A stretch of DNA of 64,000 nt from NCBI GenBank assembly GCA_016709845.1, contig JADJMA010000002.1, positions 62,001 through 126,000 on the forward strand, written 5' to 3'. Under the pieces are notes generated by a model. The model had not been told where the DNA came from, did no database searches, and was given only the letters and a program-made list of their open reading frames with translations. How positions within the stretch are numbered: position 1 is the stretch's first letter; the number at the start of each line of letters is the position of its first letter. Made by a program: the position numbers and the translations under genes. This DNA is from Flammeovirgaceae bacterium (GTDB lineage Bacteria; Bacteroidota; Bacteroidia; Cytophagales; Cyclobacteriaceae). Below, one piece after another: positions 57,341-64,000 of this stretch.

Positions 57341-58219
57341 TTACAAAACATTACTCAGTTGTTCTTTAATCTTCTCTAGTTCTTCTTTCATCATCACTAC
57401 GTGTTTCTGCATTTCGGCATCGTTAGCCTTGCTTCCAATGGTATTTATCTCCCGGCCAATCTCCTGAGAGATAAATCCTAGCTTTTTCCCATTCGATTGT
57501 TTCTCCGCCATGATTTTTAAAAAATAATCTAAATGCGTTTTAAGTCGAACGCGTTCCTCATGAATATCCAGCTTCTCGATGTAAAAAATTATTTCTTGTT
57601 CCAACCGGTTGGCATCAAAACCCTCACTTCCAAAAAATTCTGTAATATTTCCCTTTATCCGGCTACGAATTTTTTCTATTCGCTTCGGATCTATCTTTTC
57701 AACCTCGAGTAGCCCTTGTCTGATATTTTCTATATAACCAGCAAGCTTTTCTTCTAATGATTTGCCCTCTTCAGCTCTAAAGTGATCACATTTGTTTATG
57801 GCATCGGTTAGCAAGTTTAGCACCCGTTCCCATTCCGCAGGATCAAGTTCTTCTTTACCATTAGCCTGCACAACATCGGGCGATGAAAGCGCCATCTGGA
57901 ATAGCGAGTCATGACTACTATTAACCCGATCGGCCAATTTTTTTAGCTCGTTATAATAAGACTCAAAGAGAGCCTCATTGTATTGATGTCTTATCTCCTG
58001 CTTTAGCCCAGTTTGGTAATCTATACTAAGCGAGACTTTTCCGCGCTCTAACCTTTCAGCCAATAAATTCCTGAGTTCAAGTTCTTTTTCTGAATATTTT
58101 TTAGGCAATCGTAAACTCAAATCAAAAAATTTTGAGTTTAGACTTTTAACTTCAACAGATAAGGTGGCCTCGCCAGAACTTGAAACGCTCTGACCAAAAC
58201 CGGTCATTGATTTAATCAT
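57341..58219 (-). CDS. YicC/YloC family endoribonuclease
   Basis: This is an intact 292-residue YicC-family protein. The start MIKSMTGFGQSVSSSGEATL and SVEVKSLNSKFFDLSLRLPK are diagnostic. The C-terminal DUF1732 region has EQEIIFYIEKLDIHEERVRL, KKLGFISQEIGREINTIGSK and the end MKEELEKIKEQLSNVL. In E. coli YicC cleaves RNA and helps degrade the small RNA RyhB. The metal-binding His and Glu residues are in the conserved C-terminal helices. It lies 66 bases after the large beta-barrel protein gene. Confidence 0.92.
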   Translation of the reverse strand: MIKSMTGFGQSVSSSGEATLSVEVKSLNSKFFDLSLRLPKKYSEKELELRNLLAERLERGKVSLSIDYQTGLKQEIRHQYNEALFESYYNELKKLADRVNSSHDSLFQMALSSPDVVQANGKEELDPAEWERVLNLLTDAINKCDHFRAEEGKSLEEKLAGYIENIRQGLLEVEKIDPKRIEKIRSRIKGNITEFFGSEGFDANRLEQEIIFYIEKLDIHEERVRLKTHLDYFLKIMAEKQSNGKKLGFISQEIGREINTIGSKANDAEMQKHVVMMKEELEKIKEQLSNVL

Positions 58220-58285
58220 GTAGTAATAAAAGGTGATTAAGAAATTCTTGCGAAGGTATCCATTTTTATGGAATCTGCCGATGTG

Positions 58286-61200
58286 TTAAAAATCAAAACC
58301 TAAGGTTACATGAACCCTTGGATCTCGCACCTTATAATTCTCTACCGGCCAGGCAAGATCAAACTTCATATAATAGCCAAGCATCATCGTGCGTAATCCA
58401 AAACCATAACTATATAACCACGGATTAAGATAATCATTTAATTCAATAACAAATGGACTTCCTGATGAGCCACCCTCAGGCACCACACGTTTGCGTACAC
58501 TGTCTTTAGAGTCAAAGGGTAGAGCTCCGGTCCAACTAGTTCCGATATCATAAAACGCGGTGAATTGAAGATTTCGGAAAAAATTGGAAGCGATAGGTCC
58601 ATTGCTAAGAGCTCTAACCAAGGGAATCCGAAACTCCGTATTTAATACGGCAACACTATTGCCATACAGAGTAGCATAATCAAATCCTCGTAAACTAGTT
58701 GTAAATTCAGAGAACATGAGATTATCATTATAAGTACCCACTGCATTCGTTAAAGGATTTTGCAAGCCTTCATAGTTGATTGTATTACCAAACCAATTAT
58801 CCATCCCTCCCAGCATATAATACTTAGGTGAATTTCCAAAGAATGTGCCCGCGAAACCACGCACGGCAAATACGATTTCGCGATATATTTTCTGATAACG
58901 TCTTACATCCAATGAAACCTGGCCAAAACTTTTTTGATTATCTCCAAGCGCACCATAATAAACCATGCCCAGTTTTGCACGGGTTCCTTCCATCAGATTC
59001 ATCCCAGTAGTGATCGAATTATCGTACACCACTTCCGCTTTAGAGCCTCCGTAAAATTGATATTCAGTAGGCTGAAACACAGGTTGTATTTGAGGCTGAT
59101 CGAGTCCGCGATCCAAATATTGTGTAAATCCTAGAAAAGGTTTGACGGTTACCCGTGTACGAACAGAGAGGGGTAATGATGCGCCTACTTCTATTTTTTG
59201 AAATGAATATTTTTGCTTTTCTACCTGGGTTATATTTTCCTGGGGGTATCCCAAAATATAACTCTTCGGTCAAACCGTGCGCTAAAATCAATCCGGTTCG
59301 GCAAATATTGAAACTCAAGATATACATCTCCACTTTTAAAATCAAAAGCCGTTTGTAAGCCACCGAGTATTCTATAATTCTCCCGCATATCATTCATCTG
59401 GGTTTCTATCTTCATACTAAAGCCACGCAACGGATCTATAACAAAGTTTGTAACCACGTTTTCGTAACTGAACTTAGGGGTATAAGGAAAGGGCCCCGTA
59501 ACCCGGCTCGATTCGCGCGCCTTCATATAACGTGTCAGAAATGTTTCAGTGGGTTGCTTTGCTTTCACCGCTTCATCCTCAAAAACATAATCATCCGTAT
59601 TAAGCGGTTTCTCTTTTGTTATCTGCGGTTTTATTGTGTCTTTTTTTACAACATCCTCAAAGTGGTAATTTTCAACATCGATCACATTCGATTTAATCTC
59701 AGTGGTGTCCTTTTCTACAGGCTTCTCTGGTTCTTGCCGCGTAGTGTCCTGCTTTTCTTTTAACCTGCTATTGATAAGATCCTTGATTGACATGCTTTTG
59801 GCAGGCTCCTTCTTTCTTCTTTCGGTAACTATTTTGGCTTGCTGAATTTCCTTTCTGCGTGAAGCTGGGGTAAAAACTTGCCGTTGAAAATTAAAGTTAT
59901 TGATGATAAAAATATCTTCATTCAGTTTTTTAGTTGTCACAAGAGCAAGCGAACGATTGTAAAAATCCAAATCAAAATCCTTAATGCTCGAATTAAAATT
60001 CGTGATCTGAGAATAAATCCCTGTCTGTCTGTCGTACTTAAAAAGATTAACTATACCCCGTTGATCGCTCATGTAATAAAAATTATTTTCATCCTGTGCC
60101 TTAGGATGAAAATCTTTACTAAACGTATTCGTTAGCCTGTTCACTACATTGGTTGTTGTGTCGAGGTTAAATAGAAAAAGATTATAATTAGGACTGGACT
60201 TAATGTATTGTTTCAACGCGGTGTCCACCGAGTCGGTAGTTCGGTTGGAAGTAAACACAATGGTGTTGGAATTAGGGATAAAAGAGGGATCAAGATCATC
60301 GTACAAATCATTGGTCAGTCTTCGGGTTCTATCCCTGCGGCTGCTTATTAAAAATAAATCATTTTGTCCCTGAAGATCGGCACTTAATATGGCAAGCCTT
60401 CCGTTACCTGAAAAATTAAAGCTTCGGATATTACTAAAGCGATCTAACTCGCGTGGCAGTTTACTTTTTGGTAACCAAATCATATAGCCAAAAAATGTAT
60501 TGCCCATTCTTAACACCAATAACTCCCAACGTATTGGCATCTGACCAGCTGAGCAAAGGAATTTTATAATCAACAGCTTGTTTAATTACTCGGTTGCCTC
60601 CATTAAGAATCACTGTTTCTCTTCCATTTTCAAGAGACTTAACTTTGATCGTAAACTTTCCGCGATCGTTTTCTGCATAGGCAACTTTTTTACCATCGGG
60701 ACTAATTTTTACGGTTGTAAAAACAATTGTCTTTCGGTGTTTAGGGCTGAACAGGGTTGAGTCGGCAGGAGTCACGTATGTTTGCGCAATTCGTGTCTCC
60801 ATTGTGCTATAAAAGTCCTTCCACTCTAACATCAATTGATTAAAAGGTATTCCTAAAGTAATGAGTACACTTTTCTCTTCGTTGCGTATTATTCGGGTGT
60901 AATTGAGAATATTGTTAATGCTGCTCTTACCATATTTCTCAACAATAAAATTCCAGATTGATTGCCCTACCAGCGCAGACTCATAGCCGGACAACTTCAG
61001 CGCTTTATTTCCCTTTTTTTTGTCTACCACCAACTGCCGCGCAAAATCATCCATCTCTTCATTCCATCCTTTGGCTACATATAAAGACGCTCCGTCTACA
61101 AACCAATCGGGTAAGTTGAGCAGTACGGCATTTTGAAACATGTCTTTCAGGCTACCGCCAAATAACATTTCATGCAGCATCAAGTCTGTGAATTTGTAGA

Positions 61201-61617
61201 TCAATTCTTCTTTAAAACTCTCTAGCGTGCCCGGATGTGCAATCTCTACATAAGGCTTAACAAATTCTGTTTCACCTCCTGAACTGTATTGGGTATGGTT
61301 TAGTCCGATATTGCTCTGCTGCAAATCGGTAACGGAATTGTATAAAAATACTTTAGTTTTTTGGTACGGATAAAAACCAATCAAATCGGTAATCCGGTCG
61401 AACTCTGCTTCCAGGTACTCGAGAGATTCCTGAGCTACCTTTTTGCGGTCATCATAATAGTACACATCAAAATTTTCTGAACTAAGATAGTTCCACCGAA
61501 ACTGCTTGTGTTGAATCCTGTTTTTACCAAACGTTTCCAAGGCCTGCTGAGCCTCGGCAACCCCAAAAAAAGAAACAGAAATAAACTAATACCTACTAAT
61601 CGTAAAATTCCTCTCAT
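58286..61617 (-). CDS. Outer-membrane protein: peptidase-MA-like + TolB propeller + BamA-type barrel, frameshifted
   Basis: This is a single long protein of about 1110 residues. It starts with a signal peptide (RLVGISLFLFLFLGLP). A gluzincin-like domain follows (LIYKFTDLMLHEMLFGG, NLPDWFVDGASLYVAKGWNE), with HExxH degraded to HEMLF. A TolB/DPP-IV-like propeller comes next (VKISPDGKKVAYAEND, GQNDLFLISSRRDRTRRLTN, NTIVFTSNRTTD). After a Lys/Glu-rich linker the C-terminal barrel ends VHVTLGFDF, with a terminal Phe as in BamA-family proteins. Indels lie near 61545, 60470 and 59245. Its function is unknown. It overlaps the FAD gene by four bases. Confidence 0.75.
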
Positions 61618-62693
61618 ACTGCCACACTGGATTTCGAAGATAACGATTTAAACCGCACTATATTGACTTCTGGCTGTATTTTGCCCTCTCCCAATAGCCA
61701 ATTACATAATTGAGCCGAAAAATAGGGTGCTAGGCTAACACCCTTCGTACCTAAGCCGTTAAAAATAATAACATTTTCTGAATCCGGCATTGGGCCAAGT
61801 ATAGGCCTCCGATCTGGCGTGGTTGGCCTAAAACCCCAATCCTGATTGATTATCCTAAAGGGAATCTTAATTAACTCCTTCAATTTCTGATCCAGCTCCA
61901 TTCTTCCCTCCTCTGTAATTTCACATGATAGGTTCTTAGTTTCATAGGTAGCTCCTACCCGAAATTGTTTTTCGCGGTAAGGCACTATATAAACACCGCG
62001 GTTATAAATCAGTTCAGGATTTTCATCCATTTCTATCGTTAATGTTTCACCTTTTAGTCTTCTAATGGGCAAACCCGATCCAAGCCTTGAATCGAGAGTC
62101 TCTGTCCCCGTGCAAAAAATAATCTTAGCCGCCTGAAAATCTTTATAACTGATTCCATCGTGGAGATGCTGAATCAACTGTTCATCAAATTGTTCAAACA
62201 CAATAGAATTGCTCTTGGTCAAATAGTCTGATATGCCTTTCATGAATTTAAGTACATCCACATAGCCGCACTGATTAAGCACAATGCCACCCCAGGGATT
62301 GTTAACCTGATGCGTAAACACACGCTGTGAATATATCCTTTCAATATAAGGCATCCAGGCGGCATCCGAACTTTTACCCATCCACGCATTCTGTTCTTCA
62401 ACAGAAAGAAAGGGCCGATAAATCCATTGAGGATAGTAAAATCGTTGATCTAGAATTCGTTCCGAGTGGCGATAAAAAAAATCAAGTTCAGGAAAGAGAA
62501 TATCCGCCTGCCATGTTTTAGACATCAACTTGCCTGTGATAGGATTAAATAATCCGGCCGCTATGGCCGAACTTCTGTTTCGTTCAGGCTGATCAAATAC
62601 CATGATGCTTTTACCCTTTGATAAAAGGCGCAACGCAAGACAAGAACCCGCTAGTCCTTGCCCAACAATGATGTAATCAACCGTTTTAATAAT
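61614..62693 (-). CDS. FAD-dependent oxidoreductase (DAO family)
   Basis: This is a DadA/ThiO-like flavoprotein of about 359 residues. The FAD loop (VDYIIVGQGLAGSCLALRLL) lies at the extreme N-terminus. FNPITGKLMSKTW, FRVGATYETKN, DWGFRPTTPDRRPILGPMP and NGLGTKGVSLAPYFS follow, resembling the C-terminal half of MnmC-type enzymes. No ATG, GTG or TTG precedes the FAD loop in frame; the first possible starts are ATC/ATT codons at 62696-62690. An error in an ATG is likely. Substrate unknown. Confidence 0.8.
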   Translation of the reverse strand: MIKTVDYIIVGQGLAGSCLALRLLSKGKSIMVFDQPERNRSSAIAAGLFNPITGKLMSKTWQADILFPELDFFYRHSERILDQRFYYPQWIYRPFLSVEEQNAWMGKSSDAAWMPYIERIYSQRVFTHQVNNPWGGIVLNQCGYVDVLKFMKGISDYLTKSNSIVFEQFDEQLIQHLHDGISYKDFQAAKIIFCTGTETLDSRLGSGLPIRRLKGETLTIEMDENPELIYNRGVYIVPYREKQFRVGATYETKNLSCEITEEGRMELDQKLKELIKIPFRIINQDWGFRPTTPDRRPILGPMPDSENVIIFNGLGTKGVSLAPYFSAQLCNWLLGEGKIQPEVNIVRFKSLSSKSSVAV

Positions 62694-62780
62694 GATAGTT
62701 TAAAGAGTCAAAAATACAACACATGGCTCGTTGCCGCTCTCATTTTTAAGTGAAAAGAGCGTACTTTTACCAAATTAATT

Positions 62781-63434
62781 ATGATACAGATTCAATCCTT
62801 TACTTTTAATCCGTTTAGTGAAAACACGTATGTGGTTTATGACGAGACGAGGGCAGGCGTTATTATCGACCCCGGCTGTTACGAACCCAATGAAAAGGCT
62901 GCGCTGACCAAATTTATCGAGGCTGAAAATATCCAAATCAAATATCTGCTAAATACGCATTGCCATATTGATCACGTGTTGGGCAACGATTTTGTTAAGG
63001 AAAAATATAAGGTCCCGTTTTTAATTCATGCCAAAGAAGAGCCTGTGTTAAAAGCAGTAAAAGCCTATGCCCCCACGTACGGATTTGCTCAATACCATGA
63101 AGCGCAACCCGATGAATATTTGGAAGAAGCCAAAACGATTTCGTTTGGCAACATCGTGTTTCAAATTTTGTTTTTACCCGGGCATGCACCCGGTCATGTT
63201 GGGTTCTATCATGAAGAATCTAAATCATTATTAAGTGGCGATGTTTTGTTTGATGGAAGTATAGGACGAACAGACTTACCCGGTGGAGACATGAATACGC
63301 TTATAGACAGCATTCATAAAAAAGTATTCACTTTGCCTGACGATGTGGTTGTCTATGCCGGTCATGGCGAACCGACTACGGTAGGTAAAGAAAAAGTTTC
63401 AAATCCATTCTGTGCACTTTCATTACGTTCTTAA
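62781..63434 (+). CDS. Metallo-beta-lactamase fold hydrolase, glyoxalase II-like
   Basis: This is a 217-residue MBL-fold protein. The metal motif is NTHCHIDHVLGN (HxHxDH), with further ligands in LPGHAPGHVGFYH and LSGDVLFDGSIGRTDLPGGD, and a last His in VYAGHGEPTTVGKEK. It is short, like glyoxalase II-type thioesterases (YcbL/GloB2) without the C-terminal helical domain. The substrate is probably a thioester or a related hydrolysable bond. The gene is divergent from the FAD oxidoreductase and ends three bases before pssA. Confidence 0.88.
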   Translation: MIQIQSFTFNPFSENTYVVYDETRAGVIIDPGCYEPNEKAALTKFIEAENIQIKYLLNTHCHIDHVLGNDFVKEKYKVPFLIHAKEEPVLKAVKAYAPTYGFAQYHEAQPDEYLEEAKTISFGNIVFQILFLPGHAPGHVGFYHEESKSLLSGDVLFDGSIGRTDLPGGDMNTLIDSIHKKVFTLPDDVVVYAGHGEPTTVGKEKVSNPFCALSLRS

Positions 63435-63437
63435 AAC

Positions 63438-64000
63438 ATGACCCGCCATATTCCTAATTTCCTTACCTGCTGCAATCTTTTGTGTGGATGTGTTGGAATA
63501 GTATTTTGTCTGGAGAATCGCGCGGTACCTGCTGCCTATTTTGTTTGGGCTGGCGGCTTTTTCGATTTCTTTGATGGCTTTGTAGCACGATTGCTTAAAG
63601 TATCATCACCTATTGGCAAAGAATTGGACTCACTGGCAGATGTAGTTACTTTTGGACTATTGCCATCATTGGTCATGTATAAAATGATTGGTGCGGTAAC
63701 CACAAATGAGTGGCTCCCGTATTTCGCTTTTCTTATAGCTGTTTGTTCAGCGTTGCGTTTGGCCGTCTTCAATGTAGACGAAACTCAACATGATTCTTTT
63801 AAAGGATTAAATACTCCGGCTAATACAGTATTCATCACTTCCCTTGTTTTTTTACCAACATCATTAAATAACTGGGTGCAACAGGATTGGGTATTAATTT
63901 TGATAACACTTGTATTCTCATTACTCATGGTCTCCCGCATTGATATCATTGCCTTCAAATTCAAAAATTTTTCATGGGCAGATAACAAGGCTCGGTTTAC
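63438..64000 (+). CDS. pssA: CDP-diacylglycerol-serine O-phosphatidyltransferase (partial)
   Basis: This is the first 187 residues of a multi-pass phosphatidylserine synthase; it runs off the window. The CDP-alcohol phosphatidyltransferase motif is visible as DFFDGFVAR, then G and DSLAD at the expected spacing (D-x2-D-G-x2-A-R-x8-G-x3-D-x3-D). The start at 63438 (MTRHIPNFLTCCNLLCGCVG) is the family beginning. PSS is the precursor of phosphatidylethanolamine. Its position three bases after the MBL gene suggests co-transcription. Confidence 0.9.
   Translation, partial: MTRHIPNFLTCCNLLCGCVGIVFCLENRAVPAAYFVWAGGFFDFFDGFVARLLKVSSPIGKELDSLADVVTFGLLPSLVMYKMIGAVTTNEWLPYFAFLIAVCSALRLAVFNVDETQHDSFKGLNTPANTVFITSLVFLPTSLNNWVQQDWVLILITLVFSLLMVSRIDIIAFKFKNFSWADNKARF

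Noticed and set aside
1..64000. Insertion sequences, CRISPR arrays, tRNA or rRNA genes
   Set aside because: No transposase, terminal inverted repeats, regularly spaced repeats, or tRNA/rRNA signatures were seen on either strand.

Overview
This window reads as a chromosomal segment of a Bacteroidota bacterium, most like the order Cytophagales. The signs are moderate AT richness, almost no Shine-Dalgarno sequences, and promoter-like TTTG / TAnnTTTG pairs. Marker genes agree: DUF4834, a CarB without its regulatory domain, a bacterial GGGPS, an NqrF, a CxxxY-type CcmE and a TolB-propeller/outer-membrane-barrel protein. The species cannot be named from the sequence. No rRNA, tRNA, insertion sequence, prophage or CRISPR array was seen.

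Layout. (1) 1-18.7 kb is a surface polysaccharide locus, almost entirely on the minus strand. Read in the direction of transcription it has UDP-GlcA 4-epimerase, UDP-GlcNAc 6-dehydrogenase, galE, the wlbC/wlbB/wlbA set for a diacetamido-uronic acid, rmlA/rmlC/rmlB for dTDP-rhamnose, a MurJ-like flippase, methyltransferases, an AsnB-type amidotransferase, a polysaccharide deacetylase, glycosyltransferases and a Wzy polymerase. A Wzz-like chain-length protein lies divergently at 18.7-19.6 kb. (2) 19.6-24.2 kb holds cytochrome c maturation genes ccmB, C, D-like, E and F, with no ccmA. (3) 24.2-39.7 kb is mixed housekeeping: GMC oxidoreductase, carB, dapF, secA, a SPOR lipoprotein, M20 amidohydrolase, a holin-like/GGGPS group, acylphosphatase and gapN. 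(4) 39.7-48.3 kb holds two tandem mini-proteins, lpdA, fabG, then a SAM-I riboswitch, a Cys/Met-rich leader peptide and hairpin, and metY-metX-hom, followed by a stand-alone nqrF. (5) 48.4-64 kb holds a ureohydrolase-like protein, lipoproteins, an atypical Nramp transporter, tex, a serine hydrolase, yicC, the TolB/barrel protein, an FAD oxidoreductase, an MBL hydrolase and the start of pssA.

Reading-frame quality. Nearly every gene in 1-12.7 kb is broken by several small indels, and rmlA lacks about 0.5 kb of its middle. Later genes are mostly intact with an occasional single indel, but essential genes are hit too: secA has two in-frame TAG codons plus a frameshift, and dapF, fabG and ccmF are frameshifted. 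The fragments keep family sequence right up to the breaks, and several breaks sit in short homopolymers. I therefore read most of them as sequencing or assembly error rather than true decay. Heavily broken genes are typed as pseudogene; genes with one or a few breaks are typed as CDS with the break described.

The most interesting element is the leader of the methionine operon (42.76-43.23 kb). It combines a Bacteroidota-type promoter, a SAM-I aptamer and a 45-residue ORF ending AMQCCMCC. The stop codon of that ORF directly abuts an 8-bp hairpin, and one hairpin region can alternatively pair with the Cys codons. This looks like a riboswitch stacked on a cysteine/methionine-sensing leader-peptide switch.
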